Shown here in pieces: positions 1-13,390 of a DNA stretch of 64,000 bases (the first letter of the stretch is position 1; the number at the start of each line of letters is the position of its first letter). A program made the translations under genes and the position numbers. Source of the DNA: Crotophaga sulcirostris. Taxonomy: Eukaryota > Chordata > Aves > Cuculiformes > Crotophagidae. The DNA lies in assembly GCA_013397455.1 (NCBI GenBank), contig VYZB01000371.1, positions 486,698-550,697 on the forward strand, in the 5' to 3' direction. Below the pieces are notes generated by a model. That model worked only from the letters and a program-made list of their open reading frames with translations. It was not told where the DNA came from and did not search any database.

Positions 1-1269
1 TAGTAGGCATGGAAATAGGATGTATGTTAAAAAAACAATGCCAAATCATTCAACAAAACCCCAAATGTTTTAAACTTGCAGTGTTGAAGCACACTTGGTA
101 TCAAAGAGGGACTGTAGGTTAATAATTTCAATAGGAAAAACAATAGTTGATTTACAAGATAAAACAATATACTACTTTTCTGTTACCCAGGACATCTTCA
201 GAAAACAGAAACATAAACTTGTTTGGGTTACGTTTTGTTTATTTATTCACTACATGGTAACTTGAAGTCCTCTTCATTTTTAAACTCTTTATTTTCCAGC
301 AAATTTTTTCCTAAAAAACAAAACCAAAGTCTTGTTAGTGCTCATGTGAATGGAGACGCTAACAGTATGAAAATTTTCTTTTTACTAAAAGGTAAAAGAA
401 ATCATGCTTTTATCTCATATTATTCCTCAAATATTTGTGAAACTGGGTAGAGCAATTTTGCATGGCTTAACTTTGGAGACAACAGTCAAAGAGAGGCTGC
501 ACATTCTCAGTTCAAGAATTTTTGTCCCAGAGTGATTCCTTAAAAATTTAGAAAATACACAGTATATACATTTAGTCAAAAAGCCAGGATGGAGCAAAGT
601 ATGAGCCAGAAACCCCCTGAAAGCTTATAATCTGGAAATTTATATGGCACCTGAAGATGTTTAAAAGCACATAATTAAGGCTATGCAAATAAAAGGTTTG
701 GGAGGTGACTTGGTTGGATCAAACCAAATTAATTTACTGAAGCTTCTTTGGTTCAAAATCACTAAAATCCTGTTTTAACTGTCCTGTTTTAAGCATGTGC
801 GAGTTGATAAAAAATGAAGTAGCATGTAATTCTAGGTGCACTAGTATTGTTTAGTTCTTCAGTAGCCAAATCTCTATCAGTATTTGTGTTCTGCACCCAT
901 GGGACTTCTCTGGACAGTACATACTATGTGGGGACTCTTTAAGGTTTAAAAACTGTAAGAAATTGGCAAGAGATATTTTACAATGGCTAAAAATGGCCAT
1001 CAACATTAACGAACACGTCAAACTGTCAATTAAAAAGTCAATAGAAAAAATTAATTTTCTAGAACAAAAACTTGAAAAGTTTCCCTCCCCCCAAGTGATT
1101 TATTTTCTTGTATTCATCAAAAGAATGGTTGAGTATACAATAAATCACACCAAATTGATTTCTTCATCTTTTAGTGGGCAGATATTTAAATAATTTGAAG
1201 CAGATGTTGGATTTAGAGATGTGGTTTTGAGTGATGTTAACGTTACCTGAATTTAAACATCGTTTAGGT
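1..1269. other. A+T-rich non-coding DNA, nothing recognised
   Basis: This is plain A+T-rich sequence with short chance open frames in several readings. I see no mobile-element end, no simple-sequence array and no promoter-like CpG cluster. The longest open readings are 75-76 codons on the plus strand and have lysine/phenylalanine/isoleucine-heavy composition, as expected of translated A+T-rich DNA. Confidence 0.7.
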
Positions 1270-1620
1270 GTTGATGCAGAAGCCCTAATCTAGAGAGCTG
1301 GCTATGCGCTGAGGTTGTGCAGAAAGCTACTGACAGGCTGAGCAGCTTTGAGGAGCAGGAAGGAGCTAGAGCAAAGTAGGCAGGCCGTGGCTAGAGCAAC
1401 CTTCGTCCCAGCATGATATGTAAAGAAGTTGTGGGTAGGCAGTGCTGGCTGTTAACAGCAAAGCAGTTTGAGGGAGGGTAAGTTGTAGTGCAGGCCTTAA
1501 GGGTAGTCCTGTCAGCCGGAACATAATCTCAAATGGTCAAAGTAGATCAAAGGCCGTTTGAAAAGTTTGCCTGCGCTCTGTAAGATATCTCTTACTTCCA
1601 CGGATCACACAGTTAGCAGG
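1270..1620. other. GC-enriched non-coding block, possibly an old unrecognised repeat
   Basis: Base composition is visibly richer in G and C than either flank, with many AGCAG/GGCAGG-type words and several CpGs, then drops back abruptly near 1620. No long open frame crosses it. In bird DNA such patches are often old LTR or retroposon remains, but I cannot match this one to a family and see no TG...CA ends, target-site duplication or CR1 tail. An ordinary compositional fluctuation is the alternative. Confidence 0.3.
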
Positions 1621-4379
1621 CTAATCATCTGCTTTATTTTGTATTTAGGTTTTAGTTGCCTTCCTAGAGATAATGTAGAGAGAAAAAGTATGTGTTAAGC
1701 AAATGTGTCTGGGAAATGGGAGACATGGTGTCCTGTTGCTGGTGTGCTCCATTTTCCCTTGTGAAAAAGGACATCCATTAAAAAGGAGAGGTGACAGTTG
1801 TATTTGCTGTTACAGATATCTAGATAGATGCTAAGAATAAAAATTGATAAGCAGTTGCAACACCATGTGAAATTATTTCCTGCTCACCCAGGCTGACAGA
1901 TACTGAAGAGGCATAGATAAAGTCCTCTTTAGCTGCAAACGTCATATAGGTCTAAAGGACAGAGTTGCAGTAGTTTGAGATAACTGCCCCCTGGGTGCAT
2001 TATTTCTAGAACCATTTAATTCCTGGGAAGGATAACAATGACCCAGATTCGTGTATAATGATGTAAGATACTTTAGTTATACTGCTTCCAATTTTAATTA
2101 GGAAACTGTTTTTTCTTATTTGGATTGTATATTTCATTAGAATAGGTAATGGTCAGTTAATACAAGTATCTCAAGAAGTCAGAGCCTTGAGTTAAGTTCT
2201 CAGCAAAGTAATGTCTTTTAATTATAACAAGCAAGGGGTATGCAGTTTTCCCTAAGATTAACCTTAAACATTAGAATTTAGGAAACTTTTAAAATTAATT
2301 TCAATATTTATTCAAACTCATGTGAAGATGTGCACACTCACATATATATATCATCTGGCCATAGGACTATACAGTAGTGAAGGAAGTTCACTCAGGCAGG
2401 CAGGGTAGTTTCCTATTTTGCTTTCGCAGTAGTCTAACTCTGCAGGCTAAAATTTAAATAAATGGATGTGAGCCATCTGGGTAGCCAGGTGTGATATCTA
2501 CTAAACGGGAATGAAGCTGCTTGATTTTCGAAGCAAGAGGAGCAAAAGGCAAATGAAAAATAAAAAACAAAGTTTGAAGGCACAGAGGAAGAGTTTCTAG
2601 TTATTCCTGGTTTTTTTCTCAATTCTTGTTCCTTTAGGATAGCTGAAGCAATTCAGTTTCATCGTTCCCTGAGTATCTCATGAATATTTCAGTTCCAAAT
2701 GGTTGAATGTTGTTTTTATTAGTCCGTTTAGATTGCAGCACAAATATATTTTCCTGCATGTGGCTGAGATTTGGAATAAGGGAATATTTGTGGCATAAGG
2801 CAATAAACAAAAAGAAACACATACTGTACAGTTCAATACAGTTGCAACAATTGAGAGCTTTTTACAGTTCACACTTACAGTGGTTCACAGACCTGGGACT
2901 TGACCTAGTGTACCTTTTATTTCATATTTTAATATTAATTTCTTACCAATAGCACTGCCTACTTTCCTCATCCTGAAAAGTCATTATACTGTGAGAGAAA
3001 GACAATCCTTATACTCCATTTCTTTTTATCTTTCCAGTGCAGTTTTCTTGTTTCTTTTTTTCAGCTATCATCAGTGTCATCAGTGTACTAATGGACATCC
3101 TTGAAAAGAGCAGTTCTGCTGACCAACCAGCAGGAAATCTTTGTAAAGTATATTCCTCACACGTGTTTGGTTACTTTTTTGTAATTGATAGTGTACACAA
3201 ATTAAGGTAGTTTGTGGACAAGCAGGCAGACAGATCACCCTGTCCCAAATAAAAAAAAATAAAAGAGGAAGATGTATTGTACAGCTAATATAGACTGATG
3301 AATTTGTCCATACATAGTTTTCTTTTTTCCTCTTAAAAAAAAAATGATTCTTTTTAACTAAGGCAGACAAGACTCCTCAGATTTCGCCTCTGGCCAGGTT
3401 TCCTGAAATGCATGGCAACTTGTAGGCAAATATCAGAGTGTGATTTCCAAAGAATCCTATTTTATAATATTTTATATTGTTAATGAGAGGCAGGATATTA
3501 TAAGGAACAAAATCTCTTGTATGTTACAACCTGCTAGAATTTAGCCTGGAGCAGTTTGTTAGGTACTGGCATCCAGTCTAAATAATCAGGTTATAGAAAT
3601 GAGGAGAAGACTCCTAAGGAGTTGTTTTAGCAGTGGAGATGTCAGATAATGACAAGACCCAGAGGCCAGAAATTGATAGATACTGTTCCAGCATCCAGAA
3701 GTATCTGTGTTGCTTCTGGAATTTCTCATGGGTCAATAGAATGTAATTACGTTGTTGATGGATTCCTCGTTTGCTACGTTGACCTTGATCCGCTTTGGGG
3801 TTTCTATCTGATTCCCAGAAATTAGAACACCTTTGTCTAGGACCAGGATAAAATATTTTGTGAGTCTCCTGTGAGATTTATGCATGGCATTCTTCTACGG
3901 TAAACAATCTTCACCCACCCTCCAATTTTTTCAAAACAATATAGTGACGCTGGAGACATATCACACTTACCACTAAACAGCATCTGTTGGAAAATCAGAA
4001 CTAAAATTCACAGCATCTTTGTCACTAAGAAAAAATCATGCAGGTTTTAATATGTGCATGCGTAAGCTAATTCTTTAGGAAAAGGGCCTTAAGCCATAGA
4101 TGTAAAAAGAACATCAATGGAATATTGTTACTGACAATCAAATCAGATGTCTCTGAAGGGTGTCCAGGCATGTGCATCGGAAAGAACACTATTCTTTCCT
4201 CATTTCCCTTGCTGGCACAAGCAGCAGTCTGCTGATTTTCAGATAATTAAGGATTGCATGATGAAGGCAACAGGCATATTATTTGATAGAAAGGCTGAGA
4301 TGAAGGTGCCAGCTAAGTCTGGAAGATTCTGTAATTTGATGTGACTGCTGTCAGGAGCACAAACTTGCTGAAATTAGAT
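1621..4379. other. A+T-rich non-coding DNA
   Basis: No gene or recognisable element is seen. There are short homopolymer runs (for example T-rich near 3050 and A-rich near 3250 and 3340) and chance open frames of 60-100 codons on both strands that overlap each other without a consistent coding signature. Confidence 0.65.
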
Positions 4380-4583
4380 CTACTGGCTACCACCAGTGTA
4401 GTTGGTGAAGTGAAAAATGTACATGCAGGGCTTAGATGGGTTTCCTGAAGTCACTGATTGTGTGCTTTCATACATCACTCCAGGGCTAAGAAATACGGTA
4501 TTAACCTTCTGTGTACCAATGCTGACAGTGTACATTTGATGAAATTCTAAAACTTCAATGGCTTTAGCTGTTTTGGATCCCAC
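4380..4583 (-). other. Candidate terminal exon (67 codons), unassigned
   Basis: Read on the minus strand, a long pyrimidine tract ending in GGCAG lies at about 4584-4603, and an open frame starts at the very next base (4583) in phase 0. It runs 67 codons to a TAG at 4380-4382. The peptide begins VGSKTAKAIEVLEF and ends FHFTNYTGGSQ; it is rich in Ser and Thr and has no membrane segment. The frame also stays open upstream of the putative splice site to 4637, which weakens the exon reading. I recognise no domain. It may be a terminal exon of an unannotated transcript, or a chance frame beside a chance pyrimidine tract. Confidence 0.2.
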
Positions 4584-4603
4584 CTGCCAAAACAAAAGCA
4601 AAA

Positions 4604-7600
4604 CCTTACAGCTTTCAAAAAGCTTAGCTTTTTGCATCCTTTATACACTGTAGACTGTAAGCAGAGTATGCCTAACTGATAGCTAAGCAGAGATCAAAAG
4701 AATATGATTTTGCAGGATATTTGCAATCACTTAGAATATTTTATGCATCTAATCATTCTCAGAGGAAATGTAGAGAGAAAATACCTGATGAGGTCAGATA
4801 TCCATTAACCACTTGTGAGAAAAAAGACCTCCTTATTCCTACCCATTTCTCCTGCTTGTGTCTTGTCACACACCTCAAGGTAGTGGAATGAGGCTGGAGG
4901 CCTGTTCAACTCTGTCTCCTTCTCTGCTTGATTGTACAGATCCAACACACAAACAGCGAGGACGCTCTTCTCACATTGCTTCGTGTCCTTTGGTTTCAAA
5001 CTGCTAGGATAAACTATAGGTCTAACAAAGTAAGTTGATGTGGATCTTATTTGTTCAAAATGCAACTGAAGACAGCAATATGTTGTTTTATTGCTGCTGG
5101 CTTTGATCAGTAGTTATTTTCATTCTGACAGCTGGGCAGGATATGTCAGAGGGACCGAGACCACCCTGGAACTGTCATCGTGTTCTGGCAGTTGTTGATT
5201 GCTTCAGCTCTAGCCTGGGTTCAGTTCAATGCTTTAAAGTTAATGGTTTTAAGAAGTAAAAGGCCTCTTCTGACTTCATCAGTATTCAGTTCTGCAGCAG
5301 CTAGTTTCTTGGTTCAAGAGTTCATTGGCACTGTGTTTAAGGAGCAGGCCCTCAGAATGGCTGAAAAAGCAAGAAACAGAAGCTCACTCTGAGAAGAGCA
5401 AATGTTTCAGTATTTCAACAGGTCATATGTTATAAATGACTTCTATGTTCCCTGTACACCAGATTATCTACATCTATAAGCAATTTAATTTGATATATTT
5501 CATGGAGATTTTATGACCACATACAATGACTTTTACAGATGGATTTTTACAGACCTGTATACAAGATACTTAATTTAAATTTAATCAGAGACTTTAAGAA
5601 CCCCAAGCTTTGCTTTACTTTCTGGAGTAGTGTACAATAGACAGACTATTTCTACTCTGTTCTGATGTGTTTGTATTTTTTTATTTTATCCTGACATGCA
5701 TTTTTGTTTGGTTGGTTTTTTTTGGGCTAGAAAGAACATCAAAGATGCTGGATGTATGGGTAGATTTCCCATGACTAAAACAATGCCTTATGTCTTACTA
5801 TGCTTTGGAGAGATTTTTACTTTCTGTGTCCTTTTCAACAAATTCCAGTTTTAGTTGTCTTCAAAGGAAGCTTTAAACTACATAGGAAAAATCTGGATTT
5901 GATCCTCAGAGTGTCAAGTAGAAGAAACCTGCCATCTATCTGAATCTCATTATGCCGTATGATCTACCGGAGTAATATCCAGTTTTATTATTTTCCCTGC
6001 TAAAAGGGTGGTATATAGGTAACTTTGGAACAGGATTGAGTTATAGTTTTTGGAATTGCATTTCAAAGAAATACAAGGCAGGTTTTTCCCAGTTAGGTTA
6101 GTACAAGTATAAAATATCCCTTATTACTAGTTCTGTAGGTGATACTGCAGACCACAGCAAGAGAGATGGTGCTGTTAAACAATAACAAAATGCCTCCATG
6201 GAGTTGGAGTTTCTGAGGAAACAGAAGCAGGGACACTGCTGCTGCATTTCTAGCATTGGCTGTCCAGCGTAACCAGCATACACACAGCACTGAGCAATGG
6301 AAAGCGAAAGCTCAGGCAGATTATCACTCCCTACTTTAAGGGAAGTGCACAAGTAGAATTTACAGTTTGCTCTCTTGCCTGTTTCTGGCTCCTTACAAAT
6401 ATGTGACATCCCTTTCCACTGATAAACTCAAGAGCTTGTGGGCTATCTGTTAGAAGTCTAGATTGAATATTTACTTAATCTACATATCCTTATATGTTAA
6501 TAATATAGAGGAATACAAGAGTTCTTATACTTCATTCATGATGAATAGCCACATTATGATTTAAAGGTTCATAGTTTTTGTTACTGTGTGCAGCAGCCGT
6601 TAATTAGAAAGAAATCTTTTAAAGGAAGTAAACTAATTTCTGTGCAACTCAGTGGTAATTTATAAGATTGTGGATTTTCCGAAACTCCATGTAGGTGATT
6701 CCTTCAGCCAGGGAAGAAGGGATATGTCAGCATGCAAAGGCTACAACTACTTCAAGAAACTATGAGGGGATGGCAAAAAATTTGGACAGCAGACTGGAAA
6801 AGTACAGTAAACTACCCATTAACTGCCTAATTACTAATCCTCTGAGCCACATATGGCTACAGGCTTAATGAAGGCAATGAAAACTGTGCAATTTGTATCT
6901 AAGGTAATTACAGGGATACCACAATTTTCAAAAAGATATTAATGTTGTTAACCTTAGGTATGCTAATGCGTGGAGAAAATTTATAAAACAAAAGAAATAG
7001 AAAATTTGATCAATAAAAATATATTAATATGTCATTTCAATTAGTGCAAACGTTTGTTTTGTGAAGCTCCAGTTTCAATCTAAAATTCAATTTCAAGTGA
7101 TTTACTGAAACTAAGACTGGTATGTGGGCATGTACATTTGTAAAAGAAAAATATTAGACTTAAATGTTTGTAAGATATCCAGATGGAAACTGGAATGTGA
7201 TTCAGGAATGCAGTCTTATTCATGGTTACATAGATCTACCACTAAGGTGTTCAGTATCACTTCTCTTGCAAAGGGTGTGCTTTATGAAAATAAGTCATTA
7301 CAGCAGTGTCTTTTACTTTCTCTTCCCCTCCCCCCCATCTTTGTTTTTTCTTTTCTTCTTTTCTTCTTTCATTTCAAAACACTATTTTTGATCCTTCAAA
7401 TCAGTGAATATTTAGGCTGTGCCTTTCTGTATGTTCTTCCCTATGGATCTCCCAAAATCATTAGACATGCACATGTATGCAGTATGCATTATTTACTAGA
7501 TGTACATATATAACACAACTTTAGTGCAATGAGTGCCAGACTTCTTGTTTGGGGTTGTAAAGACAGTTTAGTCACAAATACATCTCCCCTCAGTCTTCTA

Positions 7601-8870
7601 AATGTAGAAGAACATAAAGCCAGACAGATATGTCTTGAATTCTGTTAAGTTTTCAGTATGTTCTGAGGGATGACGCAGCTTCCTGAAAGGGAAGATTGTA
7701 CTGCCGAGCTCATGGGGTGTACCTTTGTTTTAAGTCTACGTGAGGTATCTCTATTCTAGGGCTACATCTGTTTGTAAATCTTGAGAGGATGATAATTACC
7801 TCCTGTCATTGCTGTAAAACAAGAATCTTTCTTCATGATAGAAAAATAACTAATGAAGGGAAAAAAGGAAAAAAGAAATCAAAACAAGAAGCTATTAAAC
7901 ATAGAAAACCTCAAAAAATGTTTTCTAAGCATTTTAATGAAGTAAATAGCTATTAACCCTGAAGACCAATCTTGATAGTTCATTAAACTATGTATTTTCA
8001 AAAATTGCTCTTGTTAGGTATTCCACTGAGGCAGATGAATTCAAACATGGCCACAGGCAAGAAGACTTGGAATGCATGTCCATTAAACTGACAAACAGCT
8101 TGCCAGATGGAGCCAATGGAAACAACCCTTTTCCTGACAACTCTAAAAGCTGCACAGAGATTAAAATAATGAGACTGAACTGCTGTATTGGCTGTAGCAG
8201 TGTTCTGTGTTTTCATCTGAAGAAGATTCCTATGTTTGCTGCAACACATGCTTCTATCACTGCATGAAGATCTTTTCATTAGTGAAAAAAAATCAAAAGT
8301 GAATAACCTGGGTTATGAAGTTAAAACAGTCAGGTCAGTAGTAAACATCACAAATTAAGATATTTTAGTTAAGAGCCATATACTTGCTTCCACTGTTGTG
8401 ACTTTTTATTACATGAAAGATTTGTGACAATGAAAAGTAGATCTTGGTACAGTATTATTTTATGAGGTATCCAGGCAGAACTGATGAAATCACAAACCTA
8501 AAATTTCATTTAAAATTTATAATTAATTCTTTCAAAGTAGGCTACGCACTTTGATATGGCATCTCTTTATCTTTTCTGTTTTATTGTTAGTAGTGACCTC
8601 AGAGTTAGAAGTAGCTGAAATTTTACATGGGGAAGTTTTCCTTTGGGAAAGCCATTTTCACCAAATTTAGCCAAGAAATGTAATTCTGCCTAAAAAGTGG
8701 ACTTTTCAGTGGGAAATATAAGTAACTTCGATTAAAGTGTCATAATAGAGTGTTGATATGAGAAATATCAAAACAAGTCAGCGTCTTTTAAAGAACAATA
8801 AGAACAGTATATTTTATGTTGCTCAAGTCTTTTTTCATGTTTTTTCTCTTAAATAGTTGTGTTTTAATTG
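4604..8870. other. A+T-rich non-coding DNA with a pyrimidine tract
   Basis: No gene is supported. Scattered 60-130-codon open frames occur on both strands, but their composition follows local base content. The longest, 129 codons on the plus strand at 7124-7513, runs straight through the C/T-rich tract at 7309-7376 and is best explained by the absence of T-A-A/T-A-G words in that tract. No retroposon tail or LTR end is visible. Confidence 0.6.
7309..7376. repeat. Polypyrimidine low-complexity tract
   Basis: This is a nearly pure C/T stretch on the plus strand, with a run of eight C at its left and CTTTT/CTTCT units to the right. It is low-complexity DNA. Such mirror-like homopyrimidine tracts can adopt triplex structure, but nothing here shows a function. 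Confidence 0.75.
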
Positions 8871-8924
8871 CTCTTACTGTAAGCTTAACTATATATAACT
8901 TACAGCTCTACTGTAAGCTTAACT
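8871..8924. repeat. Short direct duplication
   Basis: The word CTGTAAGCTTAACT, with its CTCT-like leader, occurs twice about 34 bp apart (8877-8890 and 8911-8924). The spacer is A/T-rich and itself contains TAACTTACAG, a partial inverted copy. This looks like a local slippage duplication. Confidence 0.65.
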
Positions 8925-9098
8925 GATTTTTTTTTGTTTACTCTTGATTTCTTCTCATCTTTACATGTAACAGATAAATTAGTATGTTAACAAAGTAAGT
9001 TATAATCCTTAACTGTTATGTTTTATAAACAGGCTCCATAATACCTGAGCATCAGGAAAACCTATTTTTTTTTATAGATCCAGATAACCTTTTATTTA

Positions 9099-9133
9099 TA
9101 TGTGTGTGTATATACGTGTGTGTATAGATACAC
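9099..9133. repeat. Interrupted (TG)n/(TA)n microsatellite
   Basis: Alternating pyrimidine-purine TGTGTG and TATA blocks alternate over about 35 bp, interrupted by ACG. This is a typical decayed vertebrate dinucleotide repeat. Confidence 0.75.
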
Positions 9134-10480
9134 TATTTTTTAAAAAAGAAGATTTTCATTGTTGCTTTGAGAAACTAGGTAGCACTGAAAGATGGAATTA
9201 TGATCTGTGATTGAAATATAGGCCAGTGACAGTGGTGTAAATCCTAATGCCTCTGTTAAGTCTATGTTGTTAAATCAGTATACAGTCAATGAAATTGAAA
9301 TCAGGACTAGGTTCAGGCTACGCATTACTTATTTAAATCCCTTCATCATAACTTTTAATTTCCTATCTAGACTATCTAAAATCCGTTATGTGACTGCTGA
9401 TTGAAAGTAATGACTGGGGTTTTCTGGGCACTGATATAATAAAATTGGTAATTGGGTACACCAAAAATATGAGCAGTTACAAATGTTGGGCATTAGGGCC
9501 TAAGCTGAAGAGCTGAACAAACCCTTCCAGTATTAGAAAAGTTTTCTAATGTGATGTTCTAACAAATGGGCTTTAAGTCTTCCTTCAGAGGTCTGGCATG
9601 CTGTATGGGTATTGCATAAGTCATAGAGGACATGTAATTTAATTGAGTGTGCTTTAGTGGAACTTCAGTATAGGTGAAGGACTTTGCATCACACTACCAG
9701 ATGTGGAACCTATACTGTTAGGTACAGCATGTGCTATTCTGAGTGGTCCCATGCGTATAAAAATGTAGTGCTTCTTGTCTAGATCCTTGAATTCAGATTT
9801 GTAATGAGCAGTTTAACAGAGGTATTTCTGAGTGCATTTAGGCTGCATAGTTTAATCTGGTTTGGTGATTCTGGAGGAGAGTGTCTATTACACTTAATTT
9901 AAAAAATAAAGATTGGAACTGGTAGCTATTACACTTTTGCAATGATAACTCCTCACTTATTTATGCAGGCCCTATCTGCTGTCACTCAGGTAATGTACTT
10001 GGATCAAAATTCAGAGGCTCAGCTGACTGAGCTAGAACTCTAATAACTGAACCTTTAAGAGTGAGGCTCAGAAAGGAGTAATTCTGAAATGATATATACA
10101 TTTAAATATAGTGGGCCAATTTGCTTGCTATGTCCTCTGTCTTTATACAAAAGAATGTGTGTGAAGTCTAACAATAATATTTTTTTATTTATAGACCTTT
10201 GAGTCTACAACCTCCTTCCACCCTCAGCACCCTTTTGCATTAGATTTGCTCCCTGGAACAAGATTCCAGCAACTTCCCAAAGTCCTGGGATGATAACAGA
10301 GTACTTGAAGATATGTCTGACGGTAAATAGGATTTCCTACAACTAGCAGTTTTCAGAGAAAAATGAATTTCTTACTTGTTGCCCTGCACACTTTCTAATT
10401 CTGCATGTTTCTTTTTAGTTTATGAATTATTTATAATTTTATTATTCTTTAAAAGGACAGAGAGGTTTCTGACTGTCATA
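9134..10480. other. A+T-rich non-coding DNA
   Basis: I see no coding signature, element end or structured RNA in this stretch. Confidence 0.65.
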
Positions 10481-10526
10481 AGCAGTTGGACTACATGACC
10501 ATTGCACTTCTGTTCTATAACTATGT
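10481..10526 (+). mobile_element. CR1 3'-tail relic
   Basis: The bases AGTTGGACTACATGACC, followed about 15 bases later by TTCTATAACTATG, match the layout of the avian CR1 3' end. In that layout a GTTGGACTAGATGACC-type block is followed by a short pyrimidine segment and ATTCTATG-type terminal octamers. It is degenerate and has no recoverable coding part, so this would be an old, severely 5'-truncated insertion in plus orientation. A chance match over some 45 bp is the alternative. Confidence 0.5.
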
Positions 10527-13390
10527 CTTTATTATGTACTAAAGGCCTTTACTCAAGTCACAAGTGACGTTTGCATCTTTTGCAGGGAAAGCAGTGAAAG
10601 TTTTCCTGCCTGTGATTCCTATAACTTGTGACTCCTATAGTAAGTCCAGGACTCCCTTCTCAATTACAAGAATAAGAAAAAAGAATTCAGTTCCACATCT
10701 ACCACACCTGTTGCATTTAGATTATATAGTATTTGGACATCCCCAAACAGAATTCCATAAATAATAAGATGAGTTTTTGCTATGTCTGCAGTGGAGTTTT
10801 TTTTGATGCTCTGCATAGTATCTGTAACAAATAAGCTATTGAAATGAGGAATAGGATCAGTTATACTTTTGGCAGTACTTCTAGATTTCAAAACTGTGGA
10901 AGTCAGCATCCATAAATCATTGAAGAACTACCCAGGAAGCAAGGTAAACTATGTTTTAAACACATTAAAGAGAAGATATATAAATACCATTTCAAGCATA
11001 GCAATCTAATGCATTCAAAATTTTCTTGATATGAATTACTCTTTTGGTCAAAGTCGTGGCTCACAGGGATCTTTGATCTTTTCTCCCCAAACATAAGCTG
11101 CTCAGTATTTCTGTCAAAGTCTTTGCTGTATGAACAGGAGACGTTTTCTTTTCTAGGGTTATTCACATTATTTTTAATTGTATTTGTGAATATTTGCAAC
11201 TGTTTGACACTTTTGTCTGGACAATGATGTTTTGGGCTTTTTTATTAATGTCCATAGAATGATTTCACTGTGTAGTTTTCCACATACATTTGTAAATCTT
11301 CTGTATAGCAGAAAGAGTCCTAAAACCAGCACTGACTCACCTGAGTAAAGAAAGGAAGGAGTCCTTAATGAAGGGAAAGAAGTGAACAACTTTTGTTTTC
11401 AGTTATATTTGTGTCTTCCCTTTGATCTAAAATCTAGCTGGGTCAAAAAAGCTATTGTAGCCTGTATAGCCTACACATTATGCTTCCAAATACTTTGTTT
11501 GATAGTGTTCATTATCTGTTTGATTAAAGGCAAAATCAAAGGAAAAGATTACAATATTTGGTGATGACCAACTATTAAATTATGTAAAAGAAACTAGTGT
11601 CATCTAGTTGGGATGCCTAATTGAAGCTTCATTTTGAGATCCAGACTTTTAAAAAAATAGGCTGCATTTTTAGAAGTACTGAGATCAATCTGCACTGAAA
11701 TTAAACAGCATAACAAAAAGTCTACCTAGAAATTGATGATTTATGAGTGTTCCTTTAGGCATAAAGTATTGGTCTTGAGGTATGTGAAAATGCTGGAAAG
11801 TATTACATTAATACTGCTTATGGAAGTGATAACTTAGTGACCTAATTTTCCAAAAAGCCCATTGAAAGTTAATAAGATATATGTGGCAAAGTACCCAGTT
11901 TTCTGTTGGAAGAAGCTTTCTTTTAGTCAATCAGCTCTTAAATGTCACTGAAAAGCAGTCACATGTTGGGTTTAATCCAACTTCAGTGATACATGTTGGT
12001 TTTATTAAGACAAAAAAGATTTTTTTTTTCAAATTCACTGGCTAAGAACATTATATTTATTTATATTTTCCAACTGATAAATTGAGTCACTAAGTAACTC
12101 CTTTTCAAGAGGTTTTTAATAACATCATGATAAAATTAAATGGTGCCACACATTTCCACATTTGCCACACATTTTCAACCCAATGAAACTACAATGTATT
12201 GAGTCAAGATTGTTTCATTAGAATTACCTGGCATTCTCTCTAACTTTTCACTCAGTGTGATTTCACTAGAACTGATAAATCAATGAAAATGAATGAACCG
12301 CTTCTACTGATCTTATTTTGACCTGTTCAAGTCTGAAATGTAAACTCCATGGATCACAAATTCCATGTTCACTACATAGTGAAAAGCCAGTAAAAAAAAG
12401 AAAACTAGTGAATGACATCAAAAACTGAAATATGTGTAGATAACCTAAACTTAGATGATAAATAGTCCTGACAAGTTCAGTATGACTTGTGAAGGTTAGC
12501 ATAAAGCATTATACCTTACTTGAACAGACAAGCAAGAAACCTTGCATGCTGTCTTGTAAAATGAATAACATAATAAATTACAGAATAGCAAATGAATGGT
12601 TAATGACTGAGAAAATTTGACTGACAAATACATGGAGCATAAGGAAGAGGGAAATGAATCTTTAAAGCATTGTATTAAGCTAGGTAAAAAAATAAGAAAA
12701 GAGTCAGTGTTATACTTCTCTGCAATCTACTTGGTTTCAAGAATCTCCCTTGAAATGCAGAAGTTTCTGTTACTGTTCTGTTTGCCATGCAGCTCTCAAG
12801 GGAGGTGTTGATCAGTCTTTCCAAATGCATTCTCAACATTCATGGATAAATCTGTTAGAATAGCAAGAAAGTAAGGATGAAATCCCAGCTCCACTGAAAA
12901 AAACTCCCTTTATTTTCACTAGTATCCAGAGCTTTCCTCTATGATGAGCAGCTGTGCAAGTAAATTAGCACTTTGATATTAGAATTGTAAGCGTAAAAGT
13001 CCAAACATATGAACCCAAGGAGGGTCTCATATGTGCTGATCTGTAAATTCGGGCAGATGGAGCGCTATTTAAGAAAAAAGAGGTCACTTGAAAGCTCAGC
13101 ATATCCAACACAACATTTAATTGTATTTCCCTTAAGTATGAAGAACATTTTCAGCATTTTATTCATAGATGAGTACACAGGATGTCCTTCGCAGAATAAA
13201 TGAGACAACCTGCATTCAGCTTGTTAGGAGTGTAGCTGGTAGAAAAGGAAGGAAAAGAGACACTGAAGAAAAGAAGCAAAAGCAAGCAGCTCTTGTGGGG
13301 CTAGGTTACACCAATGAGCCTTAATGGACTTGTTGATCAGCCTCACCTGGAATACCTCCACAAGCCCAACTCAGTCCCTGCCTGAGTTAC
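10527..13390. other. A+T-rich non-coding DNA
   Basis: No gene is seen. The last 100 bases (about 13290-13390) become richer in C and resemble the GC-enriched block on the other side of the LTR, so they may be the left part of an older repeat that the LTR interrupted. Confidence 0.55.

Noticed and set aside
7124..7513. 129-codon plus-strand open frame
   Set aside because: It runs through a polypyrimidine tract that cannot form stops in these phases. The product is low-complexity Leu/Phe/Ser/Pro and has no motif.
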